Of a stretch of DNA of 19,142 nucleotides, positions 1-7,050 are shown piece after piece (the first letter of the stretch is position 1; each line of letters opens with the position of its first letter). Origin of the DNA: CAYMLL01 sp964390645. GTDB lineage: Bacteria; Planctomycetota; UBA8108. The position numbers and the translations under genes are program-made. The notes below the pieces were generated by a model. The model searched no databases. It was not told where the DNA came from and saw only the letters and a list, made by a program, of their open reading frames with translations. The DNA is taken from NCBI GenBank assembly GCA_964390645.1, contig CAYMLL010000136.1:1-19142 (forward strand), given 5' to 3'.

Positions 1-1212
1 ACTACCGGTGAGCTCGAGCCCCTGCGCCGCCGGCTTCGGTGAAGGCTCCTTCGGCTCTGCCGGCTTCTTCACCTCCCTGAAGATCGCGACGACGGACGGC
101 GTCAACACGAAGTCCGAGCTCGACACGCTCGTGTTGTGCGCCTGAATCGCCAGGACGTTCTTGCCCTTCTTCAGCTTGCCGAGATGCGGCGCCAGGTCGA
201 CGTCGACCGCGGTCGGCTCGTTGGCGGACGCGGCACTGGCATTGAACGCCGGCGGCGAGCCCTGGATGTTCGCACGTGCGACCTCCTCGCCGTTGAGATA
301 GACGACAAAGCTGTCGTCGTAGAGAGCCTTGAAGACGAGCTTCTCGACGGTCTCCGGATCGGCGATGTCGAACGAAGAGCGCACGAAGATTGACAGGAAC
401 TTCTCGTTCTTCATCCGGTCGAGATTCGTCTTCACCGTCGACAGCTCGCTGGGAGACGAGCTGTAGCCGAAACCGGACGGCGCACTCTTCCACTTCGAGT
501 CGTCGAAGTCCGGCTTGTTCCAGTCGCCCGGCGGCGCTGCCTTGCCCTCCAGGAGCCTCCAGGCATCTCCGGCCTTGATCAAGGCGACACTCCGATCGTC
601 GCCGGACTTCGGTGGCTCCGGCTTCGGCGGCTTCGGCGGCTCCGCGAGACGCCAGACGCGTACGACCCGGTCATCTCCCGCCGCAGCGAGGAACTTCCCG
701 CCGGGATCGGTCGCGACCGAGCGCAGGGCAACACCGGCATCGAACTTCTTTTCCTCGACGCCGGTGACTCGATTCCAGACGCGCGCGGTCTTGTCGCCCG
801 CCGCAGTGACGATGATCTTGCCGTCCGAGCTGACAAGTAGCGACTCCACAGGCGCCCCATGAATCGCGAGCGTCGACGCACTGTCCGTCGGAACGTCCCA
901 GAGCTTGACGGTCTTGTCCTCGCTTCCCGTCAGCAGCCTGTGGCCGTCGGGGCTGAACGCGACACTGAGGACTTTTCCGCTGTGCCCTGCAAGCGTCGCG
1001 ATCTCGCTTCCCTTCTCGACGCTCCACAGCTTGGCGCTCTTGTCGAAGCTCGCGGTAGCCAGCACCTTGCCGTCCGGGCTCAGCGCGACGTCGTAGACGG
1101 CGGCTTCGTGTCCCTTGAAGACTCTCACCGGCTCGACGGGAGTCGATTCGGTAGATGCGGGTGAGCCGGCCTGAGCCAGCACGAGAACGGCGACACCGGT
1201 GATGGGGACCAT
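1..1212 (-). CDS. WD40-repeat protein with C-terminal beta-sandwich-like domain (partial, C-terminus beyond window)
   Basis: 404 codons are visible and the frame is still open at the window edge. After a short hydrophobic N-terminus (residues 5-14, probably an export signal) come about four WD40 blades at roughly 33-64, 75-106, 117-147 and 158-188, with repeated LSPDGK, FSPDGH and SSDGK turns and strand ends such as KLWSV, KLWDV and RVWNR. A Pro/Lys linker (191-203) leads to a region at 208-380 resembling the galactose-binding-like modules that planctomycetes attach to enzymes and repeat proteins: DWNKPDFDDSKW, then SIFVRSSFDI and DDSFVVYLNGEEVA. The ATG at 1212 is the only start after the in-frame stop, with GGAG 10 nt upstream. 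Four blades do not close a propeller, so more repeats may follow, or it may oligomerise. It is probably an exported binding or scaffold protein; the ligand is unknown. It lies 273 nt downstream of an HtrA gene on the same strand. Confidence 0.85.
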   Translation of the reverse strand, partial: MVPITGVAVLVLAQAGSPASTESTPVEPVRVFKGHEAAVYDVALSPDGKVLATASFDKSAKLWSVEKGSEIATLAGHSGKVLSVAFSPDGHRLLTGSEDKTVKLWDVPTDSASTLAIHGAPVESLLVSSDGKIIVTAAGDKTARVWNRVTGVEEKKFDAGVALRSVATDPGGKFLAAAGDDRVVRVWRLAEPPKPPKPEPPKSGDDRSVALIKAGDAWRLLEGKAAPPGDWNKPDFDDSKWKSAPSGFGYSSSPSELSTVKTNLDRMKNEKFLSIFVRSSFDIADPETVEKLVFKALYDDSFVVYLNGEEVARANIQGSPPAFNASAASANEPTAVDVDLAPHLGKLKKGKNVLAIQAHNTSVSSSDFVLTPSVVAIFREVKKPAEPKEPSPKPAAQGLELTGS

Positions 1213-1279
1213 CGACTTGCACGCTCCAGGAAACTCGTGACGGATCTCGAAGACTGGCGAACGAGATTATCGGCCCTCG

Positions 1280-1308
1280 ATTCTACCAGAGGACGCGGCC
1301 ACCGGAAA
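1280..1308 (-). promoter_or_regulatory. Possible sigma70-like promoter of the WD40 gene
   Basis: On the minus strand TTTCCG (1308-1303, 3/6 match) is followed after 17 nt by TAGAAT (1285-1280, 5/6 match). A second -10-like box, GATAAT, lies at 1271-1266. Either would give a leader of about 50-70 nt before the ATG at 1212. The -35 is weak. Confidence 0.3.
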
Positions 1309-1457
1309 ACGGCGCGCGGGAAAGACGGGAAAGAAGCGTCGGGGGAGAGCTCGTGACGCGCCGTCCTCGACGGGCTCTCACCCCCGGCGATGCGCGCGAT
1401 CGACCGACCCGAGACGAGATTCCGCCTCAGCCGGACCCCGCTGCGTGAGCGGGCTCT

Positions 1458-1472
1458 CGCGACGGCGTCGCG
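1458..1472 (-). terminator. GC hairpin 13 nt after the HtrA stop
   Basis: CGCGAC, loop GGC, GTCGCG gives a perfect 6-bp stem with a 3-nt loop just downstream of the minus-strand HtrA stop (1486-1488). No T-tract follows. It is a plausible intrinsic-type 3' end of the U-less kind. Confidence 0.35.
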
Positions 1473-1485
1473 TGGACGATCCGGC

Positions 1486-2949
1486 TCAGCCGTGAGGGAC
1501 GAAGAAGAACCCGATGTCGCGACCGCGACGAGAGACCCGCAAGACCACGACCTCACCGGAGCTCATGAGCTTGCGCTCGAGCTCGACGAGGTCGCTGACC
1601 GCCGTGCCGTTGACCGCTGTCAGGATGTCTCCGGGGCGGATCCCCTTGCTCCACGACGGAGTATCGCGGGCGACCTGGACAACGGCGACACCTCGAGTCA
1701 CGAGCCCCGCGCCGATCTCGTCGACAAGCCTCTTGGTCAACGTCGTCACCGTGATGCCGAGCCAGCGCTTGCCGGCAGCGTCCGAGACGGCTCGGTCGGT
1801 TGCCGACGGGGTGCGGTCCTCGCGAGCACCCGGAACGATGACGAGCTGTCGCATCTCGCGACCGCGCAGCACCTCTACCTCGATCTCATCGCCAGGTGCT
1901 CGCTGCGCGACGAGGACTCGCAGGTGGTTCTCGTCCCGGATGACCTCGTGGTCGAACCTGACGACGAGATCCATGGGTTCGAACCCTGCGGCCTCCCCCG
2001 GGCCGTCCCTGTCGACGGCCTTGACGAAGGCGCCGCGGCGCTTCTCGAGCCCGAAGTAGCGCGACATGTCGGCGTCGACGGTCCCGAGCGAGAGCCCGAG
2101 AAACGCCACGCTCTTGCCTTCGACCCAGCGCGACGTCAGCGCCTTCGCGAGGTTGATCGGCACCGCGAAGCTGATGCCGTGGCTCACCGAGCCCGAGGAC
2201 GAGTAGATTGCCGTGTTGATCCCGATCACCTCACCACGAAGATTCACGAGGGGCCCCCCGCTGTTGCCGGGGTTGATCGAGGCGTCGGTCTGGATGAAGT
2301 CCTCGAACGGTAGCAGCCGCAAGTCGGAGCGCTTCAGAGCGCTGACGATGCCCGCCGATACGGTCTGCATCAGGCCGAAGGGGTGCCCGACCGCAAGAGC
2401 CCACTGCCCGACTCGCAGCTCGTCGGAGTCGCCGAGGCGCGCGGCCTGGAGCCCCTCCGCCTCGATCCTGACGAACGCGATGTCCGACGCCGCGTCGCTG
2501 CGCTGGAGGACTCCGGGAAACACGCGCCCGTCGTCGAGACGTACGCGAATCGTCCTGGCGTGGGCCACGAGGTGGTGGTTCGTCAGGATGAAGCCACGGT
2601 CATCCACGACGAAACCCGAGCCGAACGAGGTGTGCAGACTCGCGCCGGCACCGGTCGCACCGCCCGGGCTGTCGTCGGTCGTGTCGATCTCCACCACCGA
2701 AGGCCGCACGTCGTCGGCCACCGAGGCAAACAGGTCCTCGAGCTGCTCCGCCAGCTGGAGCTGCGCCTGCCGCGGCACCGCCAGGCTCCTGCTCCCGGGC
2801 CCAAAAGTCACGAGCAGCAGCGAGCCGAGGATAGCGAGGACGCTGAAACCGACGACGCGAGAACGTGTCACCGGATAGTAGCCGAGTATCGACAAGGGAC
2901 CTCCGATCGTTTGTCGAGCAGGGCCACGGTCGGCCCGTTCTCGGTACAT
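1486..2949 (-). CDS. HtrA/DegP-type serine endoprotease, membrane-anchored, two PDZ domains
   Basis: An extracytoplasmic ATP-independent protease/chaperone of MEROPS family S1C. Numbered from the ATG at 2949 (487 aa), a transmembrane anchor spans about 33-50 and the trypsin-like domain about 80-270. The triad is complete: His126 in TNHHLV, Asp156 in SDIAFV, Ser230 in PGNSGGPL. PDZ1 covers about 283-372 and PDZ2 about 395-485; two PDZs match the DegP/DegQ layout. The start is uncertain. No Shine-Dalgarno precedes the ATG at 2949, whereas GGAGG (2904-2900) sits 4 nt before a TTG at 2895, which would remove 18 unhydrophobic residues and begin just before the anchor. It is transcribed divergently from the histidine kinase, with the WD40 gene downstream. 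No cysteine pair or metal site is seen. Family assignment is firm; substrate and trigger are unknown. Confidence 0.93.
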   Translation of the reverse strand: MYRERADRGPARQTIGGPLSILGYYPVTRSRVVGFSVLAILGSLLLVTFGPGSRSLAVPRQAQLQLAEQLEDLFASVADDVRPSVVEIDTTDDSPGGATGAGASLHTSFGSGFVVDDRGFILTNHHLVAHARTIRVRLDDGRVFPGVLQRSDAASDIAFVRIEAEGLQAARLGDSDELRVGQWALAVGHPFGLMQTVSAGIVSALKRSDLRLLPFEDFIQTDASINPGNSGGPLVNLRGEVIGINTAIYSSSGSVSHGISFAVPINLAKALTSRWVEGKSVAFLGLSLGTVDADMSRYFGLEKRRGAFVKAVDRDGPGEAAGFEPMDLVVRFDHEVIRDENHLRVLVAQRAPGDEIEVEVLRGREMRQLVIVPGAREDRTPSATDRAVSDAAGKRWLGITVTTLTKRLVDEIGAGLVTRGVAVVQVARDTPSWSKGIRPGDILTAVNGTAVSDLVELERKLMSSGEVVVLRVSRRGRDIGFFFVPHG

Positions 2950-3066
2950 CGACCCGGAACAGCGCCGGACTTTAGCTCCGGTCGTGCCATTTTCCGGGAA
3001 CCAGGGCAGGACTCTGACGACACCCCGGAGGCCAGAAGCGGTGGACCCGCAACCCGGCCCGGCGAC

Positions 3067-3120
3067 GTCCGGCCGGACCCTCGGAGCACGGCGAGACTGG
3101 AGACTCGGGTCCGGCCGGGC
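3067..3120. repeat. 12-bp perfect inverted repeat (14 bp with wobble) in the divergent spacer
   Basis: CCGGCCGGACCC (3069-3080) is the exact reverse complement of GGGTCCGGCCGG (3107-3118), with a 26-nt spacer. One G-T wobble and one G-C pair extend the arms to 3067 and 3120. The left arm is itself part of a 12-nt palindrome, GTCCGGCCGGAC (3067-3078). It could be an operator for one or both divergent genes, a transcript hairpin, or a dispersed genomic repeat. Confidence 0.6.
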
Positions 3121-3194
3121 TGCGTGAGACCAGGAACGCCGCAGGCCGGACGCACCAGCCTGTCCTCCGTCCAGCGCGTCACGATGATCCGCGC

Positions 3195-3223
3195 TTGCAC
3201 GACTTTCAGTCCGCTGTTAGAGT
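3195..3223 (+). promoter_or_regulatory. Possible sigma70-like promoter of the kinase-regulator-glgC operon
   Basis: TTGCAC (3195-3200, 3/6) and TAGAGT (3218-3223, 4/6) are separated by exactly 17 nt. Initiation here would give a leader of about 115 nt containing the GGGGCC/GGCCCC hairpin. The match is modest. Confidence 0.3.
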
Positions 3224-3334
3224 TTGCTCGTGACGCGGCTGGTTTCCTTGATCGGGCTTCCTTGCAGGGGGCCGACGAGCCTGCGGCCCCGCCCCGCTGC
3301 GGCACCTTGATGAGATTTCGTGGTGTCTCTCGTC

Positions 3335-3339
3335 GGAGG
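3335..3339 (+). promoter_or_regulatory. Shine-Dalgarno that sets the histidine kinase start
   Basis: GGAGG lies 7 nt before the ATG at 3347. This selects that ATG over the in-frame GTG codons at 3320 and 3323, which would place the GGAGG inside the coding region. Confidence 0.75.
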
Positions 3340-3346
3340 TTCCGAC

Positions 3347-5152
3347 ATGCGCGACGTGGTGGACGTCGATCGCAACGGTATTCTGGAACGCGTTTGTGTT
3401 CGGTTGGCGCTCGGTCTGGTCGTCTGCGACGTCAACGACCGCGTCGTCTGGACCAACTCACGGGTTCGCCACGACTTTCCCGACGACTTCTCGAACGGAA
3501 CGGTCTTCTCTTCGACCCTCGATCGTCTGGTAATCCCAACGAGCACGACGCCGAGCAAGGGCGGTCCGATGCCCGTGATCTGCCGCCACGGCGGTTCATC
3601 GCGAACGGACTCCCTCTACTTCCGCGTGCGCAGCTTCGCGCTCGATGACGACCGACGCCTCACCGTGCACGCCCTCGTCGAGGTGACCTCGGAGCGTGAG
3701 CTCGAAGACAGCCTTCACGAGAATCTCGACCAGCTCGCGAGCATGCGCGAGATGATCGACACGCTGTACGGATCGCTCGGCACCCGCGAGGTCCTCTACC
3801 TCATTCTCATCGCCCTCACCGCCGGCCGCGGGTTCGGATTCAACCGAGCTTTCTTTCTTCAAAGGAACGGCGATCGCCTGCGTGGCAAGATGGGCATCGG
3901 CCCGTCGAGCCACGAGGACGCGCAACGTATCTGGCGGCACATCGACGAGGAGAACCTCTCGACGCTGCGCGGCATTTACCAGAACATGACGAAGGGTGGC
4001 GAGACGCCCGACCCCGCGACCAAGGAGATCGCGGCGCGCATGGAGCTGCGTCTCGACCACGGGGACGACGGACGCCTGGCCAACGCGGTACGCGGACGTG
4101 AGCCGACGCTGATCCAACGCAGCCATACCGAGACCGCCGGAGAGGGTTTCCCGGATGGGACTGATCGAACATTCTTCGAGCTGCTCTCGTCCGACGCGAT
4201 CGCGGTGGTGCCTCTCCACGTCGGCGACGAGCTCGCCGGGGTTCTCATCGCCGATAACTTCATCACCGCGAAGCCCATCACGGATCGCAATCTGAGTGTC
4301 CTGAAGACCTTCTCTCGTTACGCCGGCGTCGCGCTCGAACGGTCGAGCCTCCTCGATGAGCTCGGTGAGAGCATCGCGAAGCTGCAGCAGACGAACGCCA
4401 GCCTCAAGCGCCATCAACAGCGTCTCATCCATGCGGAGAAGCTCTCCGCGCTCGGCAAGATGGCCGCCGAGGTGACCCACGAGATTCGCAACCCGCTCGC
4501 CATTATCGGAGGGCATGCACGCTCCCTGCTGTCGGACGAGGGCCGCGACGACGAGGATCGGGAGAGCCTCGAGGTCATCGTCGAGGAGGTCCACCGGCTC
4601 GAGGAGTACCTTCGCGGCACGCTCGACTTCGCACGACCGGTCTCGAAGCACTCGGCGGATGTCGATCTGCGCGCGGTGATCGAAGCCTGCGTCGCGCCGC
4701 TGCGTCGCGACCTCGAGGAACGTTCGATAACCCTGTCACTCGAGCTCGGTGTGAAGCCGCTCCCCTGCCGGATCGAGCGTGACGCATTCCATCGCGCCCT
4801 GGGCAACTTGCTGAAGAACTCCGTGGACGCGGTCGAAGAGTGCGGGTCGATCCACCTGAGCGCGGTGCGAACAGCGCACACCGCGCAGTTGCGACTCGGC
4901 GACTCCGGTGGGGGAATCCCCGCCGAACTTCATGAACGTGTTTTCGACCCGTTCTTTACGACGAAGCCCGAGGGCACGGGCCTGGGAACCTCGATCGCCA
5001 TGGAAAGCATTCAATCCATCGGAGGCAGCATTTCGGTTCAAGCCGACGAGCGTCTCAAGTCGATATTCATTATCGAGCTACCCCTGGCTGAGCCCGGCGC
5101 CGGGAAGAGCCCGCTAACGCGAACCCGACACGAGACGCACGACCGCCCATGA
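3347..5152 (+). CDS. Soluble PAS-GAF sensor histidine kinase
   Basis: 601 aa with no transmembrane segment, so a cytoplasmic sensor. A PAS-like fold (about 12-118; LGLVVCDVNDRVVWTN) is followed by a GAF domain (about 140-335; VVPLHVGDELAGVLIADN), a coiled-coil linker (about 335-365), the HisKA dimerisation helix with phospho-acceptor His378 in VTHEIRNPLAIIGG, and a HATPase_c domain. The N box is NLLKNSVDAV (Asn491), the G1 box DSGGGI (Asp519), the F box FDPFFTTKPEGTGLG. This is the NtrB/PAS-type kinase core, and every residue needed for ATP binding and autophosphorylation appears present. The stop TGA overlaps the regulator's ATG (ATGA, 5149-5152), indicating translational coupling with that cognate partner. 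The signal is unknown; GAF domains bind small molecules or chromophores, and context with glgC suggests a carbon or energy cue (inference). Confidence 0.93.
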   Translation: MRDVVDVDRNGILERVCVRLALGLVVCDVNDRVVWTNSRVRHDFPDDFSNGTVFSSTLDRLVIPTSTTPSKGGPMPVICRHGGSSRTDSLYFRVRSFALDDDRRLTVHALVEVTSERELEDSLHENLDQLASMREMIDTLYGSLGTREVLYLILIALTAGRGFGFNRAFFLQRNGDRLRGKMGIGPSSHEDAQRIWRHIDEENLSTLRGIYQNMTKGGETPDPATKEIAARMELRLDHGDDGRLANAVRGREPTLIQRSHTETAGEGFPDGTDRTFFELLSSDAIAVVPLHVGDELAGVLIADNFITAKPITDRNLSVLKTFSRYAGVALERSSLLDELGESIAKLQQTNASLKRHQQRLIHAEKLSALGKMAAEVTHEIRNPLAIIGGHARSLLSDEGRDDEDRESLEVIVEEVHRLEEYLRGTLDFARPVSKHSADVDLRAVIEACVAPLRRDLEERSITLSLELGVKPLPCRIERDAFHRALGNLLKNSVDAVEECGSIHLSAVRTAHTAQLRLGDSGGGIPAELHERVFDPFFTTKPEGTGLGTSIAMESIQSIGGSISVQADERLKSIFIIELPLAEPGAGKSPLTRTRHETHDRP

Positions 5153-5532
5153 AGACCGTTCTGGTCGCAGACGACGAAGCCGGTATCCGCTCGCTCTACA
5201 AGCGCGAGCTGAAGAAGGAAGGTTACCATGTTGTGTTCGCCTCGAACGCAAGAGAAGCGATCATGAAGACGAAAGAAGCCTGTCCCGATCTCGTGGTCAT
5301 GGACATCCGTATGCCCGGCATGGACGGCATCGACGCGATGCAACGTATCCTCGAGAGCAACCACGAGCTACCGATCGTCCTCAACTCCGCGTACTCGGCG
5401 TACCGCAAGAGCTACCTGACTCGCCCCGCGGATGCCTACGTCACCAAGTCGTCGGACTTGACCGAGCTGAAAGAGACCATCCACAGAATCCTCGAAGAGA
5501 AGCAACCCGTCGAGACGTCCTTGGAGGACTGA
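5149..5532 (+). CDS. Single-domain (CheY-like) response regulator
   Basis: 127 aa, a bare receiver domain with no output domain. The acidic pair is Asp8/Asp9 (VADDE), the phospho-acceptor Asp52 (VVMDIRMPGMDG), the switch Ser80 (VLNSAYS) and the conserved Lys100 (YVTKSSD), so it should be phosphorylatable. The start overlaps the kinase stop and has no Shine-Dalgarno of its own, so translation probably depends on the upstream cistron. Lacking a DNA-binding domain, it must act by protein contact or in a phosphorelay. The next gene, 43 nt downstream, is glgC, which makes glycogen metabolism a possible target, but this is inference from position only. The C-terminal tail (about 117-127) is short and acidic. 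Confidence 0.93.
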   Translation: MKTVLVADDEAGIRSLYKRELKKEGYHVVFASNAREAIMKTKEACPDLVVMDIRMPGMDGIDAMQRILESNHELPIVLNSAYSAYRKSYLTRPADAYVTKSSDLTELKETIHRILEEKQPVETSLED

Positions 5533-5575
5533 GAGGCCGAGCGGCGGACTCGGGGAAGGAGAGGAGCGCAGCACA

Positions 5576-6997
5576 GTGAGATCCGTCAAGGTCCTCACCA
5601 TGATCCTGGCCGGGGGTGTCGGAGAGCGGCTCTACCCCTTGACCGCCCGCCGGTCGAAACCCGCGGTGCACTTCGCCGGCAACTTTCGCATCATCGACTT
5701 CACGTTGATGAACTGCGTCCTCGGGGGCTTGCGCCGGATTCACCTGCTGACCCAGTACCACTCGCTTTCGCTCGGACAGCACTGCAGCCGCCGCTGGCAC
5801 ATGCTCAGCCCGAGCCTCGGCGAGGGCATCGATCTCGTGCCTCCGAAAATGCGCACGTCCGACGGCCACTACCGGGGCACCGCGGACGCGATCTACCAGA
5901 ACCTCGACCTTCTCGACGCGCACCGACCCGACGTCGTTCTGGTGCTCTCGGGCGACCACGTCTACCGTGCCGACTACGACCTCCTGATCCGTGCGCACGT
6001 TGACAACGACGCTGATGTCACCGTTCTCACCGGCTCCGTCCCGACAGAGCAAGCCAGCTCCTTCGGCGTCGTCAGCGTCAACGATCGCGGTCAGATCCTC
6101 GAGTTCGTGGAGAAGCCGGAAGATCCGACACCGTTCGAGATCGCTGGTCAGTGCCCGATCAACCTCGGCGTCTACTGCTTCCAGACCGACTTCCTCGTCG
6201 AGCGACTCGCCCAGGACAGCAAGACGGGCTCCTCACACGACTTCGGCAAGAACATCCTGCCGACCTCGCTGGCGCTGGGAGACATTCTCTCGTGTCCCCT
6301 TGCCGCCGTTTCGCCGGACCACAAACCGTACTGGCGTGACGTCGGCACGATCGACTCGTACTTCCAGGCGCACATGGATTTGCTCGACTCGCCACCTCGG
6401 TTCGATCTGCGCGATTCCCGCTACGGCGACGGCTTCTACTTCAAGGAGTGGATCCCGTCGCTACAGACGGTGGTGACCGAAATCGACGGCCGATCCGTTT
6501 GTGGCAAGAATCTGGTATCCGGCGGCGTCGTCACCGAGGCCTCGAGCATCGTCCGCTGCGTCCTCTCGCCGAACGTACGCGTGGGAGAAGGCAGCGAGCT
6601 CTTCGAGAGCATCCTCTTCCCCGATGTCGAGATCGGCGCAGGCTGCCGGCTCAACCGTGTCATCGTCGAGGAAGGCGTGGTCGTACCCGAGGGCACCCAC
6701 ATCGACGCGTCGAGCGACTCGCACGACTTCGTCGTCTCACAGGACGGCATCGTCGTCGTCTCGGAGGGCTATCGCTTCGTCAAGCCGCCGATCGAGGTGA
6801 TCGTGATGCCCGACACGAACCGGATGGCCGAGGAGCAGCCGGATCCGGAAGCGACGGAGGTCACCCCGCCGGGACAATACTCCGCAGCCGTCGAACAACC
6901 GCCAGCAAGCATGAAGGGCGCCCGGAAGACCCGCCTGACAGCTGCCGTGACCGCACCACGTCCGAGCGCCCCGGTCTCGACGGGCCAGCAGACCTGA
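5576..6997 (+). CDS. glgC: Glucose-1-phosphate adenylyltransferase (ADP-glucose pyrophosphorylase) with C-terminal tail
   Basis: Makes ADP-glucose from glucose-1-phosphate and ATP, the committed step of bacterial glycogen synthesis. The nucleotidyltransferase signature LAGGVGERLYPLT (11-23) is followed by KPAVHFAGNFRIIDF (28-42), the metal-binding Asp127 in SGDHVY, the sugar-phosphate Lys180 in FVEKPE, and YWRDVGTIDSYFQAHMDLL (252-270). A left-handed beta-helix follows at about 300-375. The GTG start at 5576 has an AGGAG about 9 nt upstream; an ATG nine codons in would cut into the nucleotide-binding strand. At 473 aa it is longer than the usual 400-430. About 60 residues after EVIVMP (407-412) are Pro/Ala/Thr-rich and look disordered, which is not a family feature. 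It is the third gene of the kinase-regulator operon. Confidence 0.95.
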   Translation: MRSVKVLTMILAGGVGERLYPLTARRSKPAVHFAGNFRIIDFTLMNCVLGGLRRIHLLTQYHSLSLGQHCSRRWHMLSPSLGEGIDLVPPKMRTSDGHYRGTADAIYQNLDLLDAHRPDVVLVLSGDHVYRADYDLLIRAHVDNDADVTVLTGSVPTEQASSFGVVSVNDRGQILEFVEKPEDPTPFEIAGQCPINLGVYCFQTDFLVERLAQDSKTGSSHDFGKNILPTSLALGDILSCPLAAVSPDHKPYWRDVGTIDSYFQAHMDLLDSPPRFDLRDSRYGDGFYFKEWIPSLQTVVTEIDGRSVCGKNLVSGGVVTEASSIVRCVLSPNVRVGEGSELFESILFPDVEIGAGCRLNRVIVEEGVVVPEGTHIDASSDSHDFVVSQDGIVVVSEGYRFVKPPIEVIVMPDTNRMAEEQPDPEATEVTPPGQYSAAVEQPPASMKGARKTRLTAAVTAPRPSAPVSTGQQT

Positions 6998-7050
6998 CCT
7001 GATCCGCGATCAGGGAGTCGACCTGATCCGGGTGACTATCGGTCGCCGAT
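6998..7050. terminator. Overlapping hairpins between convergent glgC and lipoprotein genes
   Basis: Directly after the glgC stop, CCTGATC (6998-7004), loop CGC, GATCAGG (7008-7014) forms a perfect 7-bp stem. GATCAGG can instead pair with a second CCTGATC (7022-7028). ATCGG, loop TCG, CCGAT (7038-7050) overlaps the lipoprotein stop (7036-7038). No T-tract follows. The site probably ends transcription from both sides, but this is inferred from structure and position only. Confidence 0.45.

Larger units (their letters stand above)
2950..3346. other. Divergent intergenic region between HtrA and the histidine kinase
   Basis: 397 nt without a convincing gene. It holds a 12-bp perfect inverted repeat (3069-3080/3107-3118), further CCGGAC motifs at 2965-2970 and 3146-3151, a weak promoter-like pair at 3195-3223, and a leader hairpin before the kinase (GGGGCC 3268-3273 / GGCCCC 3285-3290). 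The hairpin competes with GCAGG 3264-3268 / CCTGC 3280-3284. Confidence 0.6.

Noticed and set aside
3320..3346. GTG codons at 3320 and 3323 as the histidine kinase start
   Set aside because: The GGAGG at 3335-3339 is ideally placed for the ATG at 3347 and would be inside the gene if the GTGs were used.
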